From contig CM030934.1 in assembly GCA_018136815.1 (NCBI GenBank), positions 1,210,979 through 1,274,978 on the forward strand: DNA of 64,000 nt, given 5' to 3'. The notes beneath the pieces were generated by a model. It saw only the letters and a list, made by a program, of their open reading frames with translations, searched no databases and was not told the origin of the DNA. Both the position numbers and the translations under genes were made by a program. Positions within the stretch are counted from its first letter, which is position 1; every line of letters begins with the position of its first letter. Shown here piece by piece: positions 31,056 to 41,000 of this stretch. The DNA is from Isochrysis galbana. Taxonomy: Eukaryota > Haptophyta > Isochrysidales > Isochrysidaceae.

Positions 31056-31350
31056 AACTAAGTTTATACTTAGTTCGCCCATGGGGGGGCGGGGGGGCAC
31101 GAGCCCCCCTCTCTCTCCACTCCTCCCCTGCCATGGGGGAGGATCCACCCACTCTCCTGGCACGCCTGATGGCTTGCCAGGAGCACACAGCCCTGCTGGC
31201 CCATTCCTCTCCCCACAGGCCCGCCTGACTCGCCCGCCCTGGCCCGTCGTGGCCTGCCCATCTCTTTGACCAGCCGCTCCTCCCCCTGGGCCCCCCTGAT
31301 AAGGACCCCCCAGCCAGCTCCTGTCGACCTGCAGGGGCGCAACGACCGTC
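31056..31350 (+). mobile_element. Palindrome-headed element, copy C
   Basis: A perfect palindrome AACTAAGTTTATACTTAGTT (31056-31075), then CGCCC and ATGGGGG. The body is near-identical to the inverse of copy B (CATGGGGGAGGATCCACCC, TGGCACGCCTGATGGCTTGC), continuing to about 31350. A G-run length difference shifts the reading frame relative to copy B. No target duplication was found around it. Confidence 0.75.
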
Positions 31351-31576
31351 GGTCGGAGACCATAATTGTCGGCCGGAAACCATAAAATGACGGGTTTGTG
31401 TTTGTTTTTTAAAGAGTTCTTCAATAGCTACTTTGAAACATGAATGGCTAGCACAGATTTAAAAAAAGAAAGAAGAGAAAGTCTGCACAAAATGTGTAGA
31501 CATGCTACTCCTACACACACACCGTCCCCGCACAATATACATGCACATACACGCAAGAAGCAAGCACATATCTAAT

Positions 31577-32294
31577 CTACAACCCCCCGCCCATACCACG
31601 ACGAAGCAAGAGCTCCTCCTCTTCCAACCGGTTCAGTTTGCTAATCTCGGTGAGCTCGAGTTCTATGCGTCGCTGACGCCGCTCATCGGACAATTTTTGC
31701 TCCATCTCAAGCTGAGCCTCCCTCAGTACGCGCCTCCGCCTTTCTACCGCTAGCAATGCCTCTGGCTGCTGCCTCAATTGGTCTATCTGCCCTGGGGGCC
31801 AAGGTTGTTGTGCTGGTGGTTGAGGAGTGTGGTGTGCATGTGGGAGCCATGATGGTGCGGCATGCGGCCAATGTGATAATGGTAGGGGCGGATGGATCGC
31901 ACCAGCACTACCAAGCACAGGGTGCATTGGAGGGTGGTAGGAGGTTGGAAGGTAGGGGTAGGGGCCGGGAGGAGGGTAGGGGCTTGGCGGGAAAGGGCTC
32001 GGAGGGAAGGAGCTCGAAGAGTGTGGGTAGTTGCTAGGTAGGAGGGAAAGGGCTTGGACCATAGGGGTAGTGACTCGGAGGGTAATGGCTTGGAGGGTAG
32101 GGAATGTGAGGGGCAGAGAAGGAATGTTGGTCAGAGGATGAGTGCCGCGCCTTGCTTTGCTCCTCGACGCCGGCTGCAGTCCATTGGGCTGTGGCATGTT
32201 CGGCTGCCGCTCGTTCGCCTGCGGCACGCTCAGTGGGTCTTGGGTTGTGGAGCGCCCTCTCTCTTTCTCTCGAAGCGAAGGGAAGTTTCCCCAC
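31577..32294 (-). pseudogene. Proline-rich reading frame with charged C-terminus, frame broken
   Basis: Two overlapping minus-strand frames complement each other. One starts at 32294 (MGKLPFASRERERALHNPRP) and becomes a Pro/Tyr repeat (PPSHYPPSHYPYGPSPFPP) ending at about 32034. The other picks up the same composition (SSFPPSPFPPSPYPPPG) and ends in a charged helix (EMEQKLSDERRQRRIELELT) at 31577. A one-base shift near 32035 separates them. It may be a decayed gene, an unrecognised intron or a sequencing slip. No domain was recognised. Confidence 0.4.
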
Positions 32295-32859
32295 CTTTCT
32301 CCCTCCTAGGCGCCTCGCAAATAGGTTTAATTCGCTATCTTCTCCGCGTTTCTCTATCTACTTCAGTGATTGCAATCAGGTTTAATTTGCAATCTCATCG
32401 CATCTCCCCCTTAGGCACACCGCACTTCTCTCGTCTTATTCGGTAAGTCTTTTGGAATCTTGTGCGGCAGGATTGCCCCTCGTTTCCGTTATGGTGCGAT
32501 TCCCCTTCCAGACGGGATCGCCGACAGATCGCCTTCTGATCGTCGTCCGTCGTCGTCTGGCCGGAGTGTTTGGGTTTGATTTTAGTCGAGTTATGTGAGA
32601 AAGTCGTGGGGCGAGTGTCTGAGTGTTTTCCTGGGTGTCTCTGTCCGTCGTCCTGTCGTCAGCCGTCATTCGTCGTCGCTCTCGCTCTCGTCGCTCTCGC
32701 TCTCGTAACACTCGTACCCAACAAACTCGCCTCGCCTCGCCAGCCCCTGCCATCACAGCCCTCCTCACACTCGCCCTCGCCTCTCGCCACTCGTTCCATG
32801 TCGCTCTCGCCGCCGTCCTCGCCCTCGCTCAAGCCCGCCTGCCTGCCTTCCTTTGCTGA
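32295..32859. other. Region with CGCTCT repeats, no gene recognised
   Basis: CTCGTCGCTCTCGCTCTCG-type repeats around 32680-32830 and short overlapping frames without motifs. Confidence 0.45.
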
Positions 32860-33618
32860 CGGGCTTCAGCCCGTCAGCACCTCCGAAGTCGTCTCCCTGC
32901 CAGCGTTCGAGAGATAGGTGCACGGCGGGTGCGCGATAATCAAGTCTCAACCAAGGTCTTGGACGAGATCGGCATCCCCGTCGAAGTGCGGAACGTAATC
33001 GACCTCAGACGGGAACAGATCGCACGTCGCCACATCAGCGCCAGCGAGAAGGAACATCGACGAGACCACTCCACTCGTCTCGCCGATAACCAAGACGCGA
33101 GGAGGCGAGATGCCGTCGGTCTGCGCGGCCTCGACGTCACGCCTAATGTCGCCGAGCGTGGCACAAATGTCGTCGAAGTGGACGGGCAGCACCTGGGCCG
33201 GAGACTCAGGCGATTGGCTAGGGCGCAGAACAAGCTGCGCCGCCTCGGCGATATCTTTCGGCATAACATGCGCGGCACCGTGGGCGGCGGCACGCTGGAA
33301 AGCGAGATCGAGGACGTACGAGAGGGTCTCTCCCTCCTTCAAGGGAGAACGAGTGCGCGCGAGATGAACGAGCAAATCTTCCGCGGCCGGAACCAAAGTC
33401 AGGCGCGCTGAAAACTGGCGGGAGGAGGGGTTGGTCAGAGCGAGAAGCAGGCCAACGCGGGCCAGGGCGTGCGATCTGTGCCCGACTCTCAGGGAGAGTC
33501 TGGGCAGGCTGAGTGAGTCCCCCCTACATGCCAAGAGGCAGCGCAGGGGGGGTGGATGGTTCTCGCCCCCCATGAGGGGAGTCGAGAGAGTGGGGGGGGG
33601 CGCGAGGCCCCCCTCCAT
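32860..33618 (-). pseudogene. C5-DNA-methyltransferase-like gene fragment with element leader
   Basis: Start ATG 33618, preceded on its strand by TTGGTCGCC, identical to the leader before the tyrosine recombinase ATG. The N-terminus (MEGGLAPPPTLSTPLMGGEN) resembles the first exon of palindrome-headed copies A and B (GGARAPPSLHSSPAMGEE). The later part, PPRVLVIGETSGVVSSMFLL and ATCDLFPSEVDYVPHFDGDA, looks like the cofactor-binding start of C5-methylase-like proteins. It is interrupted by TGA at 32949-32947. The same frame after it reads DLIIAHPPCTYLSNAG, with the Pro-Pro-Cys catalytic motif, before being lost at about 32860. A Trp codon is expected at the stop. Probably a captured, decayed cassette. 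Methylase assignment is inference from the motif set. Confidence 0.6.
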
Positions 33619-33641
33619 GGCGACCAATCATAAGAAAAAAA

Positions 33642-33882
33642 AACCTTTTAATAGTCTCACCGCACACGCGGCCGTGGACCCTCTACTTTCTACTCACGCA
33701 GCAAACCTTTCTACACCCCCACTTCCCCGGCCCTTCTCCCCCCGCCATAAGGCGACTCCCCCCGTGCACTACTAGGGGGATAGGGGTGAAGGGCTTAGAT
33801 ATGGTCCGGTGGCCCGCGCCCCCCCCCGGTGATCATTCCCCCCCTTCCTCCTGTGTCTCCGAGTGGGCGGCGGTCTCAGCCC
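33642..33882 (-). repeat. Element tail block, second copy
   Basis: Nearly identical to 9332-9575 (ACCTTTTAATAGTCTCACCG through GGGCGGCGGTCTCAGCCC). On the minus strand it is followed at once by the leader of the methyltransferase fragment, giving a tail-to-head arrangement. Partial, diverged copies lie at 52914-53000 and 60412-60545. Confidence 0.85.
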
Positions 33883-34439
33883 AGGTGTCGTTCCGTCAAT
33901 AGTGGGACATCAGTCGAATTGAGCGATCAAATGTCCACAGTTGTATTGTAGTTGTTTAACATTAGATCTTGTTAAAATTATAAGAGAGAGAGGCCGTCAA
34001 AGCTTCTTCGCTAATCACATCGGTGCATAAAACCCGTCACGAAACACCTAGGCATTCCACAACTAGATTTCAGTCACACTGGAGGGAGTTCACCCCTCCG
34101 AAGAGGGTCCCCCCATTATAGTCACACACACGTCATCTAGACGATGGGCTCCTCTGCTACACGTCTGTGCGCGCAAGCATCTGCGGAGACACCTGGTCCA
34201 GAAGAAACCTTGCCGATCCTTCTCCCTCCACTTGAGGTGTGGCATCGAGCGCATGGGCCGATTGAAGCATTTTGCGCTCAATCAGCGTGGCCCATGGCCG
34301 ATGTCGAGGAGGTCGGGTTGGATAACCCCCAAACCTCGTCTGTCCGAAGCTCCCTTTTGCGTCAACACTCATACATCCTCATCGATTTTGTGAGCCTGCC
34401 TTCCCAGAGTGGTACCCTCTGAAATCTGAGTGGATGCCT

Positions 34440-34760
34440 GCCCCGTGCCAAAACAGTTTCGTTACACGTCAATACCGTGCATGGGCACGGCGCGATGTGC
34501 ATCGGTCCCCCCGCGGATACGCCGTGCGCGCGCATGTCAACCCGTTCCGTGTGTGTAGCCCCTGCGGCCCACAACTACGTAAACTGGCCATATAAGAGAT
34601 GTTTCGTTACACAGCGCCTGTGATGACTTGCAATCACATGTGCACGCCGTGCGTGGGCACGGCGCGATGTGCACCGGCGCACCCCCCGCGGGGGCGCCGT
34701 GCGTGCGCATAGCAACTTCCAGGAAGGTGCACGCCGTGCGTTCACTCTTTTCGCGGGGGA
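34440..34760. repeat. GC-palindromic tandem repeat, first cluster
   Basis: Two units containing CGTGCATGGGCACGGCGCGA and GTGCATCGGTCC, with CGCGGATACGCCGTGCGCGC, separated by ATATAAGAGATGTTTCGTTA. The same unit occurs once at 36003-36060 and three times at 49410-49860. Confidence 0.8.
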
Positions 34761-34859
34761 ACTCTGGGCGCGGGCGGAACAAAGTGTGATTGCCACTCAT
34801 CATGCAGCATAACAACTTTTTCTGCACGCCGTTCCTTCTTGGCGAAAAGTGCGGAAGGA

Positions 34860-35035
34860 CCTGCCCTTCCTCCTGCCCCCTTCCTCCTGCCCCCTTCCTC
34901 CTGCCCCCTTCCTCCTGCCCCCTTCCTCCTGCCCTTCCTCCTGCCCTTCCTCCTGCCCTTCCTCCTGCCCTGCCCTTCCTGCTCTTCCTCCTGCCCTGCC
35001 CTTCCTGCCCTTCCTCGTGCCCCTTCCTCACCTAT
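34860..35035. repeat. CCTTCCTCCTGCC minisatellite
   Basis: About a dozen CTTCCTCCTGCCC units, 9-15 bases each. All frames through it give Pro/Ser/Leu-rich peptides. Confidence 0.9.
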
Positions 35036-35050
35036 TGCTCGTCCATCGAA

Positions 35051-35680
35051 ATGCTCATGCACACACCGGTCACCACGAGCGCTGCATCGCCAGGCGCTCA
35101 CTCCAACCAGTTTCAACTCGAAGAGCGCTCCCAGACTTCCACCAAGCGCAAATGCACCCAGGAGGGAACCGACTCCAGTGTCGAGCCCGCGGTCAAGCGA
35201 ACTCTCACGCCGTACACCCAGAGTGCACACATTGTCGCTCTCGACGTTCTGATCAAGAGCGCCATCCTACTCGACGACCCTGACCATGACATGGAACTGG
35301 TGTTCGAGGCCAAAAAGCAGGAATTGCTCCAACGTTTCCCCATGGCTCACCCCAGGGTACAGCGGTTCCTTTCGCTCATCCAGAAAGCACCCCCCCACCC
35401 TTGTCCAATCTTCAACCAACTTCAATTCATCGTCGCAGCAGTCGAATGCCAGCCAGATGTGCGCTTCCACTCAAGTAGCCTCCCGCTGCTCATGGAAGCT
35501 ATTCTGATGGTCATGCTTTCCAATCTACTCGGCAACTGCCCCCCATCGTCTCGCTTGCGCCCCATGTGGCATTGGACTGGGCAATCTTCGAAAGTGAACA
35601 TTTTGAGCGTCGGCCTTCTTGAACAGGAGAGCATTGCAAGCCTCTTCCGACAGCTGGGCGTAGACCTCGTCGAAGGGTGA
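35051..35680 (+). CDS. Unrecognised element-borne protein, 209 residues
   Basis: Starts at ATG 35051 after the minisatellite (MLMHTPVTTSAASPGAHSNQ); the frame is open further upstream only as repeat. The middle looks globular and helical (ALDVLIKSAILLDDPDHDME, KKQELLQRFPMAHPRVQRFL, IFNQLQFIVAAVECQPDVRF). No family was recognised. Its last 52 codons overlap a minus-strand frame that also looks coding, so the true C-terminus is unsure. It sits inside the 3.2 kb inverted-repeat element with an ankyrin gene. Confidence 0.5.
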   Translation: MLMHTPVTTSAASPGAHSNQFQLEERSQTSTKRKCTQEGTDSSVEPAVKRTLTPYTQSAHIVALDVLIKSAILLDDPDHDMELVFEAKKQELLQRFPMAHPRVQRFLSLIQKAPPHPCPIFNQLQFIVAAVECQPDVRFHSSSLPLLMEAILMVMLSNLLGNCPPSSRLRPMWHWTGQSSKVNILSVGLLEQESIASLFRQLGVDLVEG

Positions 35681-35944
35681 GGGACTGAAGTGCGCGGCGC
35701 GCGCAAAGGTAACATAGAGACGTACTTCTCGTTCGCCTTTCGCAAGCAAGCTGGACGTGTGCACACCAGCCCGCTCCTTCTTTTCTACGGGGGGGAAGTC
35801 GATGCGCATATACCGACCGTGATGAACTAGCGTGCATGCAAATGCTGCTCGCTGGGTACCAAGGATTGTGTCACGGAAATAGACCACAGTGTCTGTGCTC
35901 AGGTGTCTGGAGAAAGGGACGTCTGTATTGTAGTTGTTTAACAT
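35525..35944 (-). CDS. Unrecognised element-borne protein, 139 residues
   Basis: ATG at 35944 lies inside the internal copy of the element's terminal repeat, which would act as its 5' leader. The sequence reads MLNNYNTDVPFSRHLSTDTV, then YMRIDFPPVEKKERAG and EVRLYVTFARAAHFSPSPFD, with a globular composition unlike a chance frame. The C-terminal third overlaps the plus-strand neighbour. No family was recognised, no signal peptide or membrane span. Confidence 0.5.
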   Translation of the reverse strand: MLNNYNTDVPFSRHLSTDTVVYFRDTILGTQRAAFACTLVHHGRYMRIDFPPVEKKERAGVHTSSLLAKGEREVRLYVTFARAAHFSPSPFDEVYAQLSEEACNALLFKKADAQNVHFRRLPSPMPHGAQARRWGAVAE

Positions 35945-36160
35945 TAGATCTTGTTAAAATTATAAGAGAGATAGGCCGTCAAAGCTTCTTCGCTAATCAC
36001 ATCGGTGCACGCCGTGCATGGGCACGGCGCGATGTGCATCGGTCCCCCCGCGGATGCGTGCACAGTACATACGAAACCCTTTTTTCTGCGCATCCGGGAC
36101 GGCGTGCGGAAACTTCCATGCGCACCCTACGCGCGGGAAAACGGTCATCATCGCGGAAAA

Positions 36161-36865
36161 TCAGTAAGAAAACTGTCGCACCTTCGCACCCTTCTCTTGT
36201 TTTTTCAAAATATCACCCGCTGACATTCCAAATATGTCGATGTTATGCCAATCGGCACCATTTACCATCAGCTGTGCGCGGGTTTTGAGTAGGTCAGGGC
36301 CTTGTTGACCGATACACGACTCCATGAGAGGCGTGCGGCCATATTTGTCGACCGCGTGCACGTTCGCTCCATGAGAAAGCAAGATCTTGACGTACCGCGG
36401 GAACCCAACGGCGTAATGCAGCGGCGTCCGCCCAAACTTGTCCACAGCGTTCACATTGGCGCCACAATAAAGCAAGAGGTCGATAATTTCGTCCCGGTCA
36501 TCGAAGCAGATCGCATCCATCAGTGGAGTGCTTCCAATGTCATCATCCGAAATCAAGTTGGGATCAGCGCCCGCAAGGAGCAAAAGCTTGACGATCTCCA
36601 AATGGCCCTCGACCACCGCCCACTGAATGGGCCTAGACATGGCGAACCTGGCGTTGGGATCCTGACCATGTTCAAGCGATATTCGCACATTGGTTATGTC
36701 GCCTTCCCGGCAGTACTCCACAAACTTCTCGTCATACCGAAATTGATTGATGTATTCTCGTCGCCTAACGATTCTTTCGCGTTCTACGCGTTCCTTGCGC
36801 AAATCCCGGTAATCGGGCGCACGGTGTCGAATGGAGAAGAGCTGTGAACGTGATGGTGTGCTCAT
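36161..36865 (-). CDS. Ankyrin-repeat protein, 234 residues
   Basis: Start ATG 36865 (MSTPSRSQLFSIRHRAPDYR); upstream in-frame codons lack an ATG. A basic, Arg-rich N-terminus precedes about four ankyrin repeats: PIQWAVVEGHLEIVKLLLLA, then GADPNLISDDDIGSTPLMDA, GANVNAVDKFGRTPLHYAVG and GANVHAVDKYGRTPLMESCI, with a final GADWHNIDIFGMSAGDIL. Ankyrin repeats mediate protein binding. It is transcribed inward from the right terminal repeat of the 3.2 kb element. Codon GC is lower than in neighbouring host genes, consistent with an element or virus-like origin, which is inference. Confidence 0.75.
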   Translation of the reverse strand: MSTPSRSQLFSIRHRAPDYRDLRKERVERERIVRRREYINQFRYDEKFVEYCREGDITNVRISLEHGQDPNARFAMSRPIQWAVVEGHLEIVKLLLLAGADPNLISDDDIGSTPLMDAICFDDRDEIIDLLLYCGANVNAVDKFGRTPLHYAVGFPRYVKILLSHGANVHAVDKYGRTPLMESCIGQQGPDLLKTRAQLMVNGADWHNIDIFGMSAGDILKKQEKGAKVRQFSY

Positions 36866-37072
36866 GGTGTCTACCCTAGCGAGGTGAAAAAAAAAGGCCA
36901 CCGACCGATTTTTCACTCCGCGCGCAGCAGCTGCAGCACGGCGAGCTGGCCGAGGCGTACAGACGTCCCTTCCTCCAGTATAATTTTAACAAGATCTAAT
37001 GTTAAACAACTACAATACAACTGTGGACATCTGATCGCTCAATTCTACTGATGTCCCACTATTCGACACCTG

Positions 37073-37426
37073 CCAGCATCGCTGCCTTGTGTGGTGTGGC
37101 CGGGGCCATGGGCCGTGTGGCGCGACCGGAGTCCGGAGTCGGAGTCGCACGCACCTGCTCGGCCTGCCTCAGTGGGCGGACGCGGTCGCTTCGACAGCGA
37201 CTGCTCCATGGGGACTGGGGGGCCGCCCTCAGCCCTCGGCGGGTCGGCGGGGGGCCCGAACGAAGGAGAGGAGGGGGGCGCCGGCGCGCTCCATGGTCCA
37301 TGGCAACTGACTATAAAGTTAGTTGGGACTGCTCCGTGGGGACTGGGGGGGCACCCTCGGCGGGGGGCCCGAAGGAGAGAAGAGCCGCGTCGGCGCGCTC
37401 CATCGCAACCAAGTATAAACTTAGTT
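37073..37426 (-). mobile_element. Recombinase-family fragment: two tandem palindrome plus exon-1 starts
   Basis: Read on the minus strand: palindrome (37426-37407), then GCG ATGGAGCGCGCC and a short copy of exon 1. A second palindrome with altered arms follows (37324-37305, AACTGACTATAAAGTTAGTT on plus), then another start and exon 1 (PMEQSLSKRPRPPTEA), a donor-like GTGCGTGCG and the intron start as in the recombinase at 14.8 kb. It is cut off at 37072 by the 3.2 kb element. No catalytic domain remains. Confidence 0.75.
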
Positions 37427-38022
37427 GCCCGCCCATAGATCATAGAAGTAAAAATAGTTGTTTGACCGCCCTAAATAACCTTAAAAGATTCATGACACAT
37501 GAACATGAAGCTGGAATCTGATTGGAGATTAGAGTATTGAGTGCATGACGACAACATGATCTCCCAACATGTGGATGCTGGGACATAGCGATCCATGCTT
37601 GTTTTCACTCTCTAATTCCTACCACGCCCACGCTTAATTCGCACGCAGTACGCGACCCTACCAAGACGACACACATCTCGGCCACAAAAACGGGACCCAA
37701 AAACAACATAGAGATAAACCGTGATAAGACCGACCTTAAGGCATCAGGATGAATGGCGTCCTTGCATAGACGCAGCACAAAATTACGTAGAGCGTAGTAG
37801 GACAAGTCCCATCTAGGAAAAACCGTCTCTCCCCCCATGGACTCGGGATTGAGTGGGCGGCAAGGCAAGCGTGATGTCGCGTTGGTGTGGGCATCTTGTG
37901 TCGCCACTAGGAAGAAATACCGCACGGGGGAAAAGACGAGTGTTAACGAAATCATTTTGGGCAGCAAATAGTGGCATGCCCTGCTCGTGACTGTCTCAAG
38001 ACGTATTGTGTACTCCTCCCTT
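37427..38022. other. Intergenic; one copy of the TTTGACCGCCCTA repeat end
   Basis: GTTTGACCGCCCTA at 37460-37476 is the shared repeat end seen at 23.9 and 58.1 kb. The rest is the 3' flank of the minus-strand gene. Confidence 0.5.
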
Positions 38023-41000
38023 TCACCACTCATCAGAGGAGTGTTCCTCGTCGTCCTCCTCGCTAGACTCGCACAGCCCCGCCATGGATAGAGTAAGATG
38101 TCGTCGATGCGCCGCACCACCATGGATTGTGTGACCGTTTCCATTTACACGGCGTCCGGCCTCCTCTGTTGGCGTGTCGGGGTAACGCGACTGCATCTCT
38201 CGCATCTCTTCCCACTTGTGCTGCAAAGCATTATGCTCAGCCCATGCATGGCGAGCGTACGATTGCCATGTCAGGAGCTCATCAGCGCCCCCATGGACAT
38301 CGCACGCCGTGCTTAATCCAAGCTGTAGTGCCGCCTCGGCTGCGATGGCTGAGCCGTCAGGTGCCTCGGCCAAGGCTTGAACGTTACGTAGCGAGTCCTC
38401 AAAGGCAGCCTGCAGCATATTTGACTCGGCATCGTAGAGGGCTAGCTTCGACAATTTCGTGGCAGATGACGACGAGAGAATGGAGTCAGACCTCCCGGTA
38501 AGCCAATGCGAAGTCGATATCGGCCGCCGGATAGAATCTGTCAACTCATCAGGCTCAGATTGGACGCCAAGGTGAAGGAATGATGGCACCGAGTTCGAAG
38601 TGCCTATCATGCGTCGACCGGTCGGAGGGGCGAGAAGATCGGCTGCAGCAGACGATGGACCCTCTCGATCTAGCGACTGTGCGCGCTCGATGCGCCGCTT
38701 GACAGAGGTAGGCGGTGTCAGAGGCTCCGATCCATGTTGTACCTATCCAAGGTGTATCACGGGGACGTGGCTTGGTGCGCTGAATCCGAAGATCGGTTGC
38801 AATATGGCGGGTGTGGTCTAAGCAAAGGGCGGAAACACTTTTTCGCATGACGACACGGTTGACAACCCTTTGCAGTCTTCCGAACGAGCTGGGGACGAAC
38901 TTTTCAGCATGGACCACACCTTCAGCACAACGATGTGCATGAATGACGAGCGGACTACACGAGACCAATGTAGTGCTAACGTGCCAAACATAGAATCATG
39001 CAACCAGGACAAGACCTGCAGCCTCCGTTCGTCCCCCAATCGGTCAAGGTGGTTGTATAGGAAGATGAGTGCGCATCCCACCACCTACAACAAATCGGCA
39101 AACCGCGGATGAAGTGGCGCGGTGGGAATGATGTCGAGTCCAGAAGAGCATGCGTATAGCGGCGAAATGGCTCGCTTGGCACTGCTGACGTGGAAAGGCT
39201 GGCGCAGGAGAGGCAAAGCGGGCTGTTCGCATTCCATAGCTAGAAGTGTACCTTGAAGTGCTGAGAGGCTAGCAGATACTTGATCTGATGCAATGCGAGG
39301 CCGTATGAGTGCGCTTCAGCAGTATCTCGCCCGCCGACGGCACCGCCGCCGATGGCGCCACCCCCCATCCCGCTGAAGGCGCCGCCGTATAGTGACGAGG
39401 CAGACGTCGAGTGCGTGAGGCTAGCGTTCTGCTGTGCGGCAAATGCCTCGTCAGTAGCGAGAGTCATGAGTTCCGAGAGACGTTGAAGTGCGACAAGCGT
39501 TCGACGAAGAGATGTGCCTGACGCCGCGGAGACGAGAATACGCGCAAACACCTGACAATGGCATCGATGGCCAAGGAAGGAGACGATGACAAAGCGGGGT
39601 CGCACTAAAGGTTATGGGGACTGTCGGTGGGCCAGATTTGAGACGAATCCAACCAGCTAATCGAACGAACACTGTGCGCGCCAACGCCGAGAACGCCGTG
39701 AAATGTTCCAACGCAAAAGGGATCTAGTTCTTGCGAGCAGTTTGCGAGCTTTAAGGCAATAGTATGCCTGCGCACCTGTGTAAGTGGGCGGTTCTCTTGA
39801 ACCAGCGCTGCCATGCACGAGCGCATCGATTCTGGCCAAAGAGTCACCGGCCGCTGTCTCATCTCAAGGAGGAAGGCCTTGACCAGCACAGCATATCCAG
39901 GCACCACCCTCCAGTTTGTGCACTCATCGGGTTGAGTGCCCATGGCAACGGCAGCATGGCGTGCCCAGTGTTCCAAGAACAGAAAAAAACAGTGGCCACG
40001 CTTGCGAAGCCGTTCGCGCCAGTACTTGCCCGTGAGCGCGCGCTCAACTGCCGCTTGGGGAACGGCCTTGGCGAGACCTTGCGACATCCATAGGACAGCC
40101 CACGCATCCAGGGGATCCTCGACGGACAACGGGCCAGGTGCGGGATGCAAGCTGAGCCGCGAGCTCGAAAGGGGCGAGACTGAGCGGTGGGTTGTGCCAC
40201 CCGAGCCATAAGCATCATGGTGTTTCGAAACGCGCTCTGGGATCGGCGCGGTCGGCGGCTCAGTGACGGTTGCGTAGGTGTCGCCGCGACCGTCCTTGAG
40301 CGCCGCCTTGTGAAGGGACCAGGGCAGATTCCATTCACGAACGTGCTTGAAACGGTTCTCCCCCGGCGGCAAGATGATGGCCAGGAGAGTCGGCCGCAGG
40401 CGGGGCAGGCGGAAGAAGGCAATGGCGAGGGCGTGTGAGCAGAAAGTCCGCACTTCAGTTGTGGCGGCTTTCCGATTCAGCTTCGAAATGACGTATCCCA
40501 CGGTCTCCCACAGTACGTGGGCATACTTTTGAAGTAGCTGGGTCGGGGCTGCAAGAAGAGCGGAAGGTGACAGCTCGCCGCGCAAAGTCAGTGGGGTCAA
40601 AGTGGCGAAGATGTGGCCTTGGTGCCGATGGGGGAGATGGTCCACCTGCGCGTTGCGGTCAGGTATAAAGGGTGGGACGGGTCAGGAGCGGGAAGCCTGG
40701 ATACCTCACAAGTATCTTGTCAGAGGGCCATCGAATCAGCGCCTCGCACCACCAATCCTTACGGCGCCCGTCGCACCTGCTTGAGGAGGTGAGCCCATAG
40801 ACGGATGAGAAAGAGCTGCGTGTAGGCGAGCCCTTCAGGCGATGGATAAAAGAAAGAACGGACAGACTCTTTATGCGACGAAGATAGCAAGACCTGCATC
40901 CGCTGGCAAAGCATGCCCAAGCGGCGCGCAGCGAGCTCGGCCGCGCCTCCCCGCGGTCGGCCCCATGCCTCGCGCCGGCGAGTGCCGTCGGCGTGGTCAG

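Larger units (their letters stand above)
33883..37071. mobile_element. 3.2 kb element with about 95-base terminal inverted repeats
   Basis: Left arm 33883-33985 and right arm 36978-37071 are inverse copies (AGGTGTCG, AATAGTGGGACATCAGT, GAGCGATCA, ATGTCCACAGTTGTATTGTA, TTTAACATTAGATCTTGTTA). The left has an extra TTCCGTCA. A third, partly deleted copy lies inside at 35911-36008 and starts a gene there, so the arm may also be a promoter. The interior carries GC-palindromic repeats, a Pro-rich minisatellite, two unrecognised frames and an ankyrin gene with lower GC than host genes. No transposase was recognised and no target duplication: the left flank is element tail block, the right flank a recombinase-family fragment. 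Confidence 0.7.

Noticed and set aside
34090-34422. Zinc-ribbon-like Merlin/ISXO2 transposase start on the minus strand (WTRCLRRC)
   Set aside because: Only a weak CxxxC pattern, and the plus strand and another minus frame look equally coding; no catalytic residues follow.
33883-37071. Target-site duplication around the 3.2 kb element
   Set aside because: Bases outside the two ends (CTCAGCCC and GCCAGCAT) do not match.
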